From assembly GCA_905331475.1 (NCBI GenBank), contig CAJNYU010001458.1, positions 62,001-126,000 of the forward strand: a DNA stretch of 64,000 nt, written 5' to 3'. The translations under genes were made by a program, and so were the position numbers. The notes below the pieces were generated by a model, which was given only the letters and a program-made list of their open reading frames with translations, had not been told where the DNA came from and did not search any database. Position 1 is the stretch's first letter, and each line of letters begins with the position of its first letter. Of this stretch, positions 9,822 to 21,953 are shown in pieces. The DNA comes from Rotaria socialis (lineage: Eukaryota; Rotifera; Eurotatoria; Philodinida; Philodinidae).

Positions 9822-12618
9822 ATGTATTCTAGTCCGGTGCAACAACAAGGATCACCCATGCAACGTCCTCCTACCATGATGAATCCTATTCCTCAACCTA
9901 ATGCCACAGCTGGTGTGCCACCTATGCGTCCTATGGTAACATCATCGTCAATGCAAGGATCTATGATGGTTCGACCAGCTGTTGGTAGTCCCTATGCAAT
10001 GAATAATCGTACATTAGTTTATGATAAAAATAAACGTCCATCTGATCTTCGTCCGCAACAAATGATGCAACCAGGACAACAACCACCGATGGCCTATGGA
10101 AATATGATGGGTTCAACTCAGTCTATGATGCCAAATGCTGTTACAATGGGTGGTACTGGTTCGATCAGACAACAGTAAAAAGTTTCTCTATCGTTTATTA
10201 TGCTTACATGAATTTTTATTCAAGGAAAAAACGAAAACGTTTAACAGAAAAGGTGATTCACAAACAAATACGTTCTTTGGTGCCAGAATCTCAAGCATAC
10301 ATTGAATTGTTACGTCTCGAACAAAAACTAGACAATGTTCTACTGAAAAAACGACTTGATTTACAAGAAGTACTCAAACGACCACAAAAAGTATTTGAGA
10401 AAAAAGCAAATATTCACATCGATTAAACTCTCATTTTTTTTTATTATTTAAGGCTAAAAAGAAATTACGAATATTTATAAGTCATCAATATCCAGTTCGT
10501 ATGGATACCGATCCAATGAGTATGGATGATGATCAAGCACAATATTGGGAAATGCGTGTTGAAGGTCGTTTACTTGATGATGTGAGTTAGACTAATGCAA
10601 AGAAAAAACAACAATCTTATTTACTATTCATGTTTTAGCCTAACGCAACCAAAGTTGATCAAGGAAAATCAAAACGTAAATTTTCGTCTTTTTTTCGTAG
10701 TCTTGTTATTGAATTAGACAAAGATTTATATGGGCCTGACAATCATCTTGTTGAGGTTTGTGAGATATTTTCAAAAGTAATCATTGTAAATGAAGGAAAA
10801 TTTTCTAGTGGCATCGAACAAATGCTACGGCTGAAACTGATGGTTTTCAAGTGCGTCGTTTAGGTGATCAAAATGTTAAATGCACAATTTTAATGATTCT
10901 TGATCATTCAGTAAGATTAATTCCCATTGATATTCGTTTGATGGTTAACTTTTTCATTTAGCCACCGCAATATCGTCTCGATGCTCGTCTTGCTCGTTTA
11001 CTTTCAATAAACAATGGTACACGCCAAACAATTATTCAGGCTCTTTGGCAATATATTAAAACACATAAACTGCAAGATCCTGAAGAACGAGAATTTATTC
11101 ATTGTGATGCACAATTACAATCAGTAGGTGGCTTTGTTTTTTCTTATTGAGTAATCAAATCTTAGCAGATTTTCGACGCTTCAGAAGTGTCTCAATGCCT
11201 TAAGAGATAGAATTACATTTCTATTATCGAAAATTCAGCTACTTGCAATGGAGGTGTTTGTATTGATAAGTCATCTTCGGGTCAAATGAAAGCTCTCACC
11301 GCCACACTAACAAGGTTAAAATATTAGCTCATCTTGGCTTGTCTAGAGGGAGATATTCGATTTTTTCAGTGAATCTTCTCTACAGGACCGGTTTTCCCAG
11401 CAATATCATATTTTCGAATTTGAGCCTGAAACTTTGTATGCATGAAGGTCTCAATGAGACTAGCGTATAGAAAACAAATCAGAAGCTTTGGACAAACTCT
11501 CTTCGAGATATGAATCTCTCAAAATATTGACGATTTTCTATAGAAGCTGTATGCTTGAGACATTTATATCTCGAAGAGAGTTTGTGCAAAACTTCTGATT
11601 TGATTTCTATACGCTAGTTTCATTGAGACCTTCATGCATACAAAGTTTCAGGTTCAAATTCGAAAATATGATATTGCTGGGAAAACCGGTCCTGTAGAGA
11701 AGATTCACTGAAAAATCGAATATCTCCCTCTAGACAAGCCAAGATGAGCTAATATTTTAACCTTGTTAGTGTGGCGGTGAGAGCTTTCTTTTGATGTAAA
11801 AACATCTAGTCTTTTCAACTTACAATACAAACACTTCCGTTGTTGGAGAAAAACCGCAGTGTCAACGATCAATCATTTCTATACTCTTGTTATTGGCAAA
11901 ACAACCCTTTATCTAATCTATGTGTCAGAGCGTGTAACGCCTCAATGATACCTAACAGATTTTTAATGTCATAATACTTTGTTTTTAATTAAATAGATAT
12001 TCGAATGTACACGTATTCGTTTTCCTGATTTACCAGGCAAACTTAATAAACTTATACTTCCATCGGAACCTATTATTATTAATCATACAATTTGGTAACA
12101 ATTGCTTTTTTTTCATCGAAAGTTATATACATATGCTTTTTTGTTTACTAGCCTCGGCGCTGATCAAAAGAAACATGCTTGTTACGATATTGATGTTGAA
12201 GTTGACGATCAAGTTCGAGATTCTATGCGAACATTTCTTACACCACAGAATACTCATGAATTAGAAGAACTAGATCGAAAAGTATTTGCTTTCTATAAAA
12301 AAAAAAGAAAATTTACTTATTTTTAACAATTTTCAGGTTCTTCAACATATCGATAGTATAAATCAATTGAAACAAAGCAGAGAATTTTATCTTTCATTTG
12401 CTGATGATCCTCAAGGTTTCATCTGTAAGTGGTTAGCATCACAATCTCGTGATGTTAAAATGTTAACTGATTCACCGATTGGTAACACTGAAGAAGAACG
12501 ACGAGCTGATTACTACATGGAACAATGGTCATATGAAGCTGTTAGTCGATATTTCTATAATAAAGTTCAACAGAAACGTGTTGAATTAGAACAAGCACTT
12601 GGTATTCGTAATTCGTAA
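9822..12618 (+). CDS. SMARCD: SWI/SNF complex subunit SMARCD (BAF60)
   Basis: An accessory subunit of the SWI/SNF (BAF) nuclear chromatin remodeller that bridges transcription factors and the complex. Nine exons: 9822-10174, 10225-10390, 10453-10581, 10639-10755, 10809-10910, 10962-11123, 11997-12094, 12152-12281 and 12337-12618. They total 1539 nt, giving 512 aa, close to the 515 aa of human SMARCD1. The first exon is a Met/Gln/Pro-rich tail (about residues 1-118), as in vertebrate homologues. Near-identical family blocks follow: [40 protein letters not shown] and [19 protein letters not shown]. The SWIB/MDM2 domain is at about residues 290-365 ([18 protein letters not shown]), followed by [10 protein letters not shown] and the C-terminal [11 protein letters not shown]. 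Introns are 50-60 bp except intron 6 (873 bp), which contains a foldback element. Confidence 0.97.
11249..11840. mobile_element. Foldback/MITE-like element in SMARCD intron 6
   Basis: Two arms of about 260 bp (11249-11511 and 11563-11840) are reverse complements of each other over most of their length, around a loop of about 50 bp. The outer termini read GGAGGTGTTTGTATTG on the left and, reverse complemented, GGAAGTGTTTGTATTG on the right. The inner arms, including GAAAGCTCTCACCGCCACAC and its mate, are almost perfect. There is no coding capacity. It accounts for most of the unusual 873-bp intron length. I could not define a clear target-site duplication. Confidence 0.85.
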
Positions 12619-12699
12619 ATTTTAAACGAAATAAAATAAAATAAAATTCTTTTGTTTATATGTACATGTGTAGTTAAGCGAAATCTTGTAAAAAAATGA

Positions 12700-12717
12700 A
12701 TAAAATTTTTATTATAG
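12700..12717 (+). promoter_or_regulatory. Probable trans-splice acceptor before ZC3H3
   Basis: A T/A-rich tract ending TTTTTATTATAG abuts the ZC3H3 ATG at 12718, and the preceding stop codon of SMARCD is only 99 bp upstream. With no upstream exon of ZC3H3 visible, an acceptor in this place suits spliced-leader trans-splicing, which is known in bdelloid rotifers. The assignment is an inference from spacing and sequence. Confidence 0.45.
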
Positions 12718-14299
12718 ATGGAATTGTCTTATCATCAACCCTATTCCCATCAAACTCGTTTTAAAGTGATTCATTCAACCACGACATTAATTAAGCTACC
12801 AAAAACAATACCTAATATATCAATAGTCAATCGGCCTACATCACAATTTAAACTGATACGTCATGCAGCTAAACAAGAGAAAATAATCAATCCTCAAAAG
12901 CCAACAATTATACGAGCAAAAAGTATTGATAAACCATCGGCAATAATTGCGAAAAGTATTGGAAATAAATACAAATGGATGAGAACTAGTTTAAAATACA
13001 GAGATAGTAACAGGTTAGGATATATTTTACAAAAACAAAACAGAATAAATTTATTTTAATTCATGTAAATCTAGTTTTAAACTTGATCATCGAAAAGTCT
13101 TATCTCCTAGTTTGCGAAATGGACGCGTGTCAAAACGTAAACCTCGTGCATCATTATCGAAATGTCTTGTACGTATTCGTGGTGTTAAGTTTCATACTAA
13201 TCCAAATGGCAAATGTCTTCAACGTTTAAGTAATAGTTTCATCTTCGTGGACCTTTTTTTTCTTAATTGTTTATTTTTTAGCTTCAGATTCTGATACTAG
13301 CAAAATTTTATCCTCATCGATCCCGATAAAAAAAGTTGAACGTCCAACCATAGCGAGAGCGAAGTGTGTTCAGTTTATTTCGAAATCTTAATTCAATCAT
13401 ATTTGTTTAATATACTATAGTATTCTCTTACAACGGAGTATTCAAATCAGTAATGGAAATTATCGTTTAAGAAACGTAAAGAATAAATTACTGACGTTAA
13501 CTAAGAAGAAAAATTGCATTTATTTTAATCGATTTGGAAAATGTCATCGTGGTGATAAATGTCCATTTATACATGATCGCACTCGAATAGCTGTTTGCAC
13601 ACAGTATGTTGATGAAATATTCAAGGAAAATTATTTGATTTTTTTTCTCGTATAGATTTTTAAATGGACGTTGTAAAAATTCTTCTTGTCTTTATTCTCA
13701 TGAATTAACACCGGGTAAAGTTCCAACATGTTCCTATTTTATAAAAGGTGCTTGTGGTCAAGATAATTGTCCCTATGCGCATTCGTACGTTGGACATGAT
13801 GCTCAAATATGTGAAGATTTTGTTCAAGGATTTTGTGCAAAAGCAACAGAGGTGTGTATAAGGAAAAGAATTTCCTTTTGTTTCTTTTTTCGTTTCTCTA
13901 TATTTAAATTTAAAAAACCTAACTCAGTGTGCGAAACAACATGTTCTACTATGTCCTCATTTTGAATCAACGGGCCGGTGTCCTCGTGGAAAACATTGTC
14001 ATTTAACTCATCGACGTAAACGAAACGAAAATAATATTTTGAAAATCAAGTCTAAGTGGGATCTTTTTCTTCGCTTATTTTTTACATAAAAATTTTATTT
14101 TCTGTTTTTATAAATATTAGACCGGTTGAAGAATCATTTCTACTTTCAAATGTGATGCCAGCTTATATACCACTAAATCGAGGTGCTTGAAAAATGGAAC
14201 AGAAAGATGTATAATTCAATATTTGTTTTAATTTGTTTAGAAATTGAAAAGAAATCACCACACATTGAGTTAAAATTAAAACCTAGCTTTTTATCTTAG
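12718..14299 (+). CDS. ZC3H3: Zinc finger CCCH-type protein ZC3H3
   Basis: ZC3H3 family proteins bind RNA and are known to couple polyadenylation to mRNA export in the nucleus. Eight exons: 12718-13013, 13075-13235, 13282-13363, 13421-13603, 13656-13851, 13928-14055, 14121-14182 and 14241-14299. They total 1167 nt, giving 388 aa, much shorter than the human protein (about 950 aa) because the N-terminal region is reduced. Five consecutive CCCH fingers are visible from about residue 210: CIYFNRFGKCHRGDKCPFIH, CTQFLNGRCKNSSCLYSH, CSYFIKGACGQDNCPYAH, CEDFVQGFCAKATECAKQH and CPHFESTGRCPRGKHCHLTH. This count and spacing match ZC3H3. The N-terminal region is basic and carries the family-like motif VRIRGVKFHTNPNG. 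The gene starts 99 bp after SMARCD on the same strand, in an operon-like arrangement. Confidence 0.92.
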
Positions 14300-15877
14300 C
14301 ATTCATACAAGTAAGTACTTATGTTTATTTTTCATTTCAATGGTATACACAATAAACGAACAATATCAAGAAAACAATATTTGTCTTTCGGTTTTTCATT
14401 TACGGTGGATTTTCTCGAAGGAGTTCTTATTTTATTATAGATATTAGCTACATTCTTGTTGTGATTCATTTCCTTTTTGTTTGTTTTTCTGTTTGTTTTC
14501 TTTTGTTTATTTAAATAAATAAATCATTATGGTTTTACTTCAGCTATATCAACTTTTCTTAATATTGATTCATACCATTATGTTACTATGTCTATCGATG
14601 AATTACTTCGTTCATTTAGCATAGCTTTCGTATAGGTTTAAAGAGAAAGTCAATCGAAAGTAGATACTAAGATTTTTAATGAATTATAATTTTCAAATAC
14701 ATAATACTCATCAATAAATTAGAAAGATTTATTTTCAGCAACAATAGCTGAACTTAGCAAACAATTTTTGTTTGTTAGTATAATCTAAAAGTTTTGCATT
14801 AATCATCTTTTAAACTATTTTTTTTTTATTTCAGTAATAACTATTCGCTGATATGTATGCTAAAAGTCGTTCGTCAATTTCGTGCTGAGAAGACAAATAT
14901 ATTTTTCAATGATCAATATCATACAAATCAAATGTTTTTGTACAGAGAATTATTTAACATCCCTAATTAAGTAAATAACCTTGATATAGAATAAGTTATA
15001 ACCTCAGTTTGAAGTATTAATTTGGTAGATGTTTCACCGATTTAGAAAAGAAAATTTTTCGCTTCCTAAAACGATTTGATAATAAGATGTTTTATATTAA
15101 AAAATCGAATAATTTCATAGTCCTGTTAAATTTAGTTTTTAACTAGAGGCATCTAAGATTATCAAAAAGAATGAAACAACATGTTATAGAAAATAAATTA
15201 TTTCCAGTGCAGCAGTGTCAGCAGCTATTTTCCTTTTTCTTATGGAGTAAATGTTTGTAACTAGTTCACAAAAAATTACACTTTATAAGTACTGCTTCAT
15301 TTTTTTTGAAAATATCAATTTCTTTTTATCAGAGAACTTTGTGATTTATATATCAAAATATTCATGAGCTATGCATCTTTTATTCTATTTTCAACAGTAG
15401 TCACTTCTAGCCATATCAATACTTCAATTAATAGTATCGCAACAACTACCTCAACTTTCAATCATTATCAGACAAATCTAAATTAATAATTAATGTTAAA
15501 TATGACACTTTATTTAGCGTGCTAATCTTTATTGAAATGAAACAACAGTATTCGTGCATAGTACTAATTTTAGTGCTCTTTACTCGGTACAAAAGTTGCT
15601 AGAAAATTAAGTAGTATTTAAAGTGTATTGGATGATCTCTTGTCTATCCATCAATTTTACCTTGCCGATTAAGCACTAGACCATGTTTACTTAGGAACAT
15701 TAAGTACCAGAAGTTCAACTAAACTTTGAGCTAATGCTAGTATGTACTACACTGATGAATCCATGTAGGATTGAATTAAACTTACAGTGATAATTAAAAA
15801 ATATGTTGTCTAACATTCACCATAGCAAAAATGTTACCATAAAGAATTAGAAATGATTTATTGGCCTTAATATTTGT
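14300..15877. other. Intergenic, nothing recognised
   Basis: Very A+T-rich sequence (about 1.6 kb) after ZC3H3. No open frame of note, no inverted repeat and no RNA gene was seen before the tRNA pair. Confidence 0.55.
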
Positions 15878-15982
15878 GCTGTGATGGCCGAGTGGTTAAG
15901 GCGTCTGACTTGAATCATCAAAAATTGAATGTCAAGTTATCAGATGGGTTCTCCCGCGTAGGTTCGAATCCTGCTCGCAGCG
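15878..15982 (+). tRNA. tRNA-Ser (anticodon TGA) with 24-nt intron
   Basis: A class II tRNA. The acceptor arms GCTGTGA and TCGCAGC pair, the A box region is TGGCCGAGTGG, and the B box is GGTTCGAATCC. The anticodon stem TCTGA/TCAGA encloses CTTGAAA, giving anticodon TGA. A 24-nt intron (15915-15938) interrupts the anticodon loop at the canonical 37/38 position and contains TCAAGT, which is complementary to the anticodon loop as in other eukaryotic pre-tRNAs. The long variable arm (TGGGTTCTCCCGC) supports serine. A T5 Pol III terminator is at 15988-15992. Confidence 0.95.
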
Positions 15983-15987
15983 TTAAC

Positions 15988-15992
15988 TTTTT
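15988..15992 (+). terminator. Pol III terminator (T5)
   Basis: A run of five T residues begins 6 nt after the mature 3' end of the upstream tRNA-Ser gene. Confidence 0.7.
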
Positions 15993-16073
15993 GGCAAACT
16001 TTAACGTTCATCAGTATATTAGAATGAAATAAATTACATGAATAACTATACGTTTACTATCGTGAGCATGTCA

Positions 16074-16178
16074 GCTGCGATGGCCGAGTGGTTAAGGCGT
16101 CTGACTAGAACCACGAAAATTGAGTTTACTAGCTATCAGATGGGTTCTCCCGCGTAGGTTCGAATCCTACTCGCAGCG
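16074..16178 (+). tRNA. tRNA-Ser (anticodon AGA) with 24-nt intron
   Basis: A class II tRNA, 91 bp downstream of the TGA copy and nearly identical to it in the mature part. I count three differences: acceptor position 5, anticodon position 34 (A instead of T, giving AGA) and one T-stem base. The 24-nt intron (16111-16134) sits at the same 37/38 position but is unrelated in sequence apart from its length and a short AAAATTGA stretch. A nine-T terminator is at 16184-16192. It decodes UCN serine codons after A34-to-inosine editing, which is established for tRNA-Ser(AGA). Confidence 0.95.
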
Positions 16179-16183
16179 CTTAG

Positions 16184-16192
16184 TTTTTTTTT
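16184..16192 (+). terminator. Pol III terminator (T9)
   Basis: Nine consecutive T residues start 6 nt after the second tRNA-Ser. Confidence 0.75.
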
Positions 16193-18755
16193 AGTTTTTT
16201 ATTTTGATACTTAGTCATATGAATGTAACAAAAAAAACCTTGAATAGTCACATAATTTTAAATTATACGAATACATGTGCTGAAATCAATGTAAAAAAGA
16301 GAGCAGCACAATCAACGTATTTACTTCAAATTTTTTTTCATGAGTTCCAAACGATTTATATTTTCAAAAATACAAAGACTATATAAAAGTTTCTTGAGAG
16401 ATGCTTTCACGATCTTCAAAATCTTTTTTCAGAATTCAATAAAATAATATCTTCTAAGTTTTTTTCTTTTTTTTTCTATTTACATATATAGCAGCAGATA
16501 CAACAAAAATATTTAACTGCGTGAAATGTATTAGAAGATGTACTGAGGTTTTACATGGAAATTATCAGATCTTGCACTCATATTGTTTAGTACAGGTTGT
16601 TAATAAATGTTTCTGATGTTATATTAGTGTTTTTTATACGAATAGGCGACTGTGTAATTTTATTTCCCATTAATTGATAAATTATATTATAAAAAGTATC
16701 GCAGGATAACCATAGAGAAAGGCGAAGGTCTTCTATCACTTTTAGTTATTATCTATGCAATGTTTTGTAATTTGATGATCATAAAGCCAGTTTCTTAAAA
16801 TATGAATGGCTTTCTTCATACCGTTGACACCAACTGTTTCAATTCGGAGAATTTCTTTTTGCTAACACCACAAAATAAGAATGAAATTCGCGTTTGCATT
16901 ATTAAACAACATAAATGAAATGATCTTATGGTAAAAAATAAAAATATGGAAGTCAAGACTTTGCAATCCGCTTCAGATATATGATTCTTTATCAGATGAT
17001 TTTACGGAATACCCAAAGCTCTTTTAGGCTCATCATTTTATCTGTAGTAGAAATTTTCCAATTTTTTCTTTTGATTTGAATACGAGTAAGAATTCGGCGT
17101 ATATATAATTCTTTTAGTATAGATTTAACGCATATTATGCATATCCATAAACAAATCATAAATACATTAATTTTACTGAATATTTTATAAGTATTATAAT
17201 GAATCAGCACCATTTCCCTTCAAATAAATCGTGCATTATGTCAACTGGTAAAGATGGTAGAGGATGAATGGGAAAGTCAGTGTTGTTTACATAAATCCAA
17301 GCTAAAGCCAATACGCTGCTTTGAAATTTCTTCTACGCGTTTCTAATACTATATCATCGAATAAAGGATCATTCAAACACATGACATTCTCATGTTAGTT
17401 TAATGATGAGAATGTCTCGTTGTCGTGTTAGTGATCACAGTATATATTCTTGTCGAATGATTTTGAAATGAGTTGTCGGTTGAAGTTGATAGATGTATGG
17501 TAATTGCAGCTTCTCGGGGCGATCATTCCGACCGTCTGAATCAGCGTTTTAAAAGACGTGAAACGGCTATCACAACGGTATAATCCTGCACTATTGTTCA
17601 AATTATTTTGTCGCAGTTCGTCTAACTCATAGAAATGGAGATTTGCTTCAGTAATAAATATCAGCTTGTGGTATTTGATTATGATGTTATATTTCCCTCA
17701 TTATAATTAATGAGATGTGAAGCATGGTATTTATGTAATTTGGGACGAGTTTGTTTGGACTTCGTCTGGTAACGTTGTATAGATGAGCTCACATAGAACA
17801 ATGAGTTTAATTTAGTTCGTATATCTTCAAGTTAAAAATAAAATACTGAACTAGTAAAATGTATTTCCAACAAAATTTAGTAAAAACTACACGTCCAAGG
17901 ATATAGAAGAATTTAAATAAGTCACTGAATAGTTTATCGCACAGACAATTAGTTATAGACTATATTTGCCACAAAAATAGTTAGACACATGTTATGATCT
18001 GTATATGCACACACAGATCATTAGCACATCTACCTCGATAGCGCTATCTTTCCTTTTCCTATTGTCCTCCACACATTATTATGTATTGTTTATCTCATTG
18101 GAGGTAATTGAATACGAGTATATCTGACCCTGATATGGGTTCAGTGCTGGTATTTGTAACGATAAATAAGACTCTGTTGAGTTTATATCGTATTGACAAA
18201 CTGGATAGAGGTGGAGTAGCTTACAGCCACTCACGGCAATGATGTTTATTCGTTTATTCACATATCCAGAGTGTAACAACTTCATACATAACACACGTAT
18301 ATATAGGAGAGAGAGATAGAAGAGAGACAGGAGAGAGATATATTATAATAATGGAAAGAGAATAGAAGGAAGAGGAAGGAGAATCATCGAAGCGTGCCAT
18401 CAATATCGGCACAGTATTATTATTGTTAAAGTGTATGTTATCGAACCTGCTAATAAAAAAGTGAACGTACACCTTTAACAGCACATGACAATGATCTAAT
18501 CATTTATTTCGTCGTGTTTCATATTTGAATATATGACAGATACATAAATATATTTTCATCTTATAGACATACAATTTAGTTAGTTATATGAGATTTATTT
18601 TTTCACTGAAGCAGAAGGTATGCATCGTGTGAAATTGCCGATGTGATGGAAACAGACGGTTTTACCGACCCGGTTATCGAATTCCAAAACTGCGGCAAGC
18701 CACCGTAAATCGCTAGCTTTTTCCTCGATAAACCGCAGCTCTAAACGGCACTGTT
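16193..18755. other. Intergenic, simple repeats
   Basis: About 2.6 kb without a supported gene. It includes a GA/AG-rich simple-sequence patch at about 18305-18375. Short frames on both strands show no splice structure or motif. Confidence 0.5.
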
Positions 18756-18905
18756 GGAATTAGGGGTGTTACTTTATATTTACTTTACTTTTTAAAGATA
18801 AATAAAACCTTTATATTTAAAAAATAAAGATAACTAAAATATTTATATTTATAAAGTAAAGATAACGATAATCTTTATCTTTATAAAATAAAGAAAAAGA
18901 AAAAT
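18756..18905. repeat. Diverged end of a MITE related to the 51433-51659 element
   Basis: The start TAGGGGTGTTACTTTATATT resembles the left terminus of the element at 51433 (TAGGGGTGGCACTTTAACTT), and both continue into TTTACTTTA. It is followed by internally repetitive TTTATCTTTA/TAAAGATAA sequence. A matching right terminus was not found, so this is a truncated or strongly diverged copy. Confidence 0.4.
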
Positions 18906-20034
18906 ATTTTCCCTTAAAAACCCAAAATTTGGTCTTCTCCGGATAACTGGAAGAAAATTAAGAAGTTCAAGGCTAAAAAAATTTCGAACACTAGATTTTT
19001 TTCCATAAATGATTTATGCCTCACCATCATTTGCTAGTATTATTTCATACTGCAATGTCAGTGATGATAAGCAAGAACTGCAATCAATGTTTTCTGTTGT
19101 TATACAAATTATTTATCTATTTACCAGTGACTGCAGAAAATCTTTCTTTTTTCTTTCTTTTAACTTTCTTTTTACAAATAAAGCTTTCATTTATCTTTAT
19201 ATTATAAATATAATTTTTGAATTTACCTAATTTATTTAACTTTAAAATATACGAACAAAAAAATTATATTCAGACCGATATTAAAATATTAGTTTTTAAA
19301 CGACGAAAAAAAATATGCATATTTATGTGAAAAACCAATTAAATTCTAAAATAAACCTCTCGCTCTTTTCTTACGCGAGTAACAAAATAAGGGAAAGACG
19401 AGTCCAGAGAAAAAAAGGTGCATTTCCACATAATTTCCTAGTAAAAAGAGCGAAGATTTAATGCACTATTCTTATTTATAATCACGATCGATGACATGAC
19501 ACAAATCTTGTATCAGATTTTCACCCTCAATATTATTTTGCTGGTGTATCGGAATTTCACTGTGAAAGACATTTTGTCATTTATTTATTTATGAAGAACT
19601 ACTCGAGTGTAAGATAGCCAAATTTAGTATTCAGATGGATGTGAATACGAGTAAATTGGTAGTACCTACATGTGTCTTGATTTTCTAGAAGAAAATAGTC
19701 ATAATAGCTTCTGAATAAAGTCACTGATGTATTGCAAATGTGTACAACAATAATCTGTTTTATTGTTACGTGTAAAAGAAACCATCAGTTTATCGTTGAT
19801 ACAAACATATATTTATTTCATATATAGAATCTTTTATTGCATAATAATAGACTGATACATATAAATGTTATATCTTAGTATGAACAAAAACATTCTTCAC
19901 TGATATTATTTATAGATGAATTTCGAGTAAAAGTTTGTAATAATATGGACATATGTATATGACATAGATTTGAAACAATTGCCGAGCACCAATACATATT
20001 TAGAATGTAATAAAAATAGTATTTATCTGTTACA
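18906..20034. other. Intergenic before the calpain 3' end
   Basis: A+T-rich sequence without a supported gene or repeat. It includes the 3' flank of the minus-strand calpain gene. Confidence 0.5.
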
Positions 20035-21953
20035 TTATTCTATGTTCAAATACTCATCAACCAAATTCGTCAGACGAGCTGTAGCTAAAGAAGGATTTCG
20101 TTTTTTCGGCGCTTCATTTCTTTTTGTTATGCTTTTTCTAGTTGTCGCTGTTCTTGCTGTTGTAGCTGAATTTCTTGCTGGTGAAACTATTCTTCTTGGT
20201 GAACTAGTTCGAGTAGATACTTTATTCTCTACAGGAAGTGGCGTAGGTGTTTTATCATCTACTGGAGGTGGCGTAGGTAATTCTCTTTCTGTTGGATCAA
20301 GTGTAAATGGTTCATCGCAAAGAACATCGAGTTCAAATTTTCCAAATGAATTTGGTTCAAAACAAGCAGGTATTATAAAGTATTCTTCTCCTGAATTCAA
20401 ATGAATTAATCTTGAAACTGATCTAGCACGTATAAATGTTGGTTCTTCATCCTTTGTATTTGTAGTCGAAATAATATAAATACCAATAGGATGGTGTTGT
20501 GCAAGCGGAATCACTTTTTCAAATAATTGACGAAGAATGAATCGAACAGTAGATGCATTCGAAAGTGTAAGAAGATATGCTGGATTTTTGTAAAATTTTA
20601 ATGCTACTGATTTATTTCGTCGTCCACCTGAATTTTCACGATGCCATTCTCCATGAATAGTCTGAACGGTTTGTTGAAATAGATCAGTCCACGTTCGTAA
20701 TTGTAATGTGGGAAATTGTGGTGCAGAGAAAACTTGTAGCCAAAATGAAGCATTGATATTGGGATAGTAGGTCGATAGAACAGCAGCATATTGCTTTCCT
20801 TGTTTAGCTTGAAAATCAATAGTCATAGTTACTTCTCTTTTGTTCCAAAATTTCGATTGACAAATGACTTCATAATTATCATGAACAGGTATAGTATGTG
20901 ATTTAAGTTCAACTATCGTAATACCTAATTGTTCATAGTTCAGTTTAACATTCGTTTCCGTTCGTTCATGTCGCTGATCGACAGTGTGACCAAGTACAAG
21001 TACAGTTTTTTTTGAATGCGAAAGAGGAAAGATAAAAAATGGATTTCGATAAAAGGTTGAAAAATTCGAACAGCCTCCGCTAGTCATTGGTGACCAATTA
21101 CCAGTAAGGAATTGTCGAGATTCAACATTTATATGACATATTTGAATACGATTACAGGATCGTTTCAGTTCATTCCAAGACATTAGTTGAGTTCCGGATG
21201 TTGTCGACCACAATGGATGACTCTTCGATGCCAAACTAAAAAATGCCTAGAAAAACAGTAGAATGATAATGTAAGAAGAACATTTCTTTTATTTTAATTA
21301 TTTCTTACATTTCGTGCACGGCTATTTTCTTTGAGTACATGATTAATGCCATGCGGATTATGTATGAGAACGTATTTTTCTCGTGTCTGTTGATAAACAA
21401 AAGTAGCTAAAATTGAATACGCATGATTAACTACGAGCCCACTAGAAAGTTTAGCTGTTGTTGTTGCTGCTGCTGCTGCTGCACTATTTGTCACAACACT
21501 GCCACAAGTGATCAATGCATTTTTTTCAGCTAGTCCTTTTTCAATTTTCTCCCATAAATCACGATCATTCGGATCGAATTCTTCGACAGGCTTTCCTATT
21601 AAATCATACAATGCTTCTGATGTATTTCCACCGATTAAATTATCATATCGGCCCCCATAAAATTCAGAATAGGCTTGTTCGATAATATAAGGCCATTGAA
21701 CATCGGGAACAGTGGAACGACAATATTGAATTTCATCTTTCAGTAATTCTATTGCTACTGGTATTTCAATACGTTGACCTTGTCGATAGAAGAAGCATGC
21801 GAGTGGTGAAACAGAAATAATCGATTTCAGTAGTTGAGGTTGACAAGAAGCTAACGCTTGCAGTGAAGCAATAAGAAAGCAATTTCCCAATCCACCTTGA
21901 ACAATATCACCATGATATGGCTCTCGGTCTAACGACCACACGTTAGTAGACAT
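20035..21953 (-). CDS. Calpain-type cysteine protease
   Basis: Predicted calcium-type intracellular cysteine protease of 618 aa in two exons (21953-21309 and 21246-20035, 62-bp intron; coding sum 1857 nt). The start chosen is MSTNVWSLDR; no ATG lies upstream in the exon. The CysPc domain fills exon 1. The oxyanion Gln and catalytic Cys lie in QGGLGNCFLIASLQ, the catalytic His in VVNHAYSIL, and the catalytic Asn in IHNPHG (family consensus NPWG). An Ala/Thr-rich insertion encoded by a GCT/GTT triplet tract lies between Cys and His. Exon 2 carries a calpain beta-sandwich-like domain (WSPMTSGGCSNFSTFYRNPF, as in domain III), a second C2-like stretch, and a Pro/Ser/Arg-rich tail. No EF-hand (PEF) domain is seen, so it is an atypical calpain. 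Substrates cannot be told from sequence. Confidence 0.88.
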
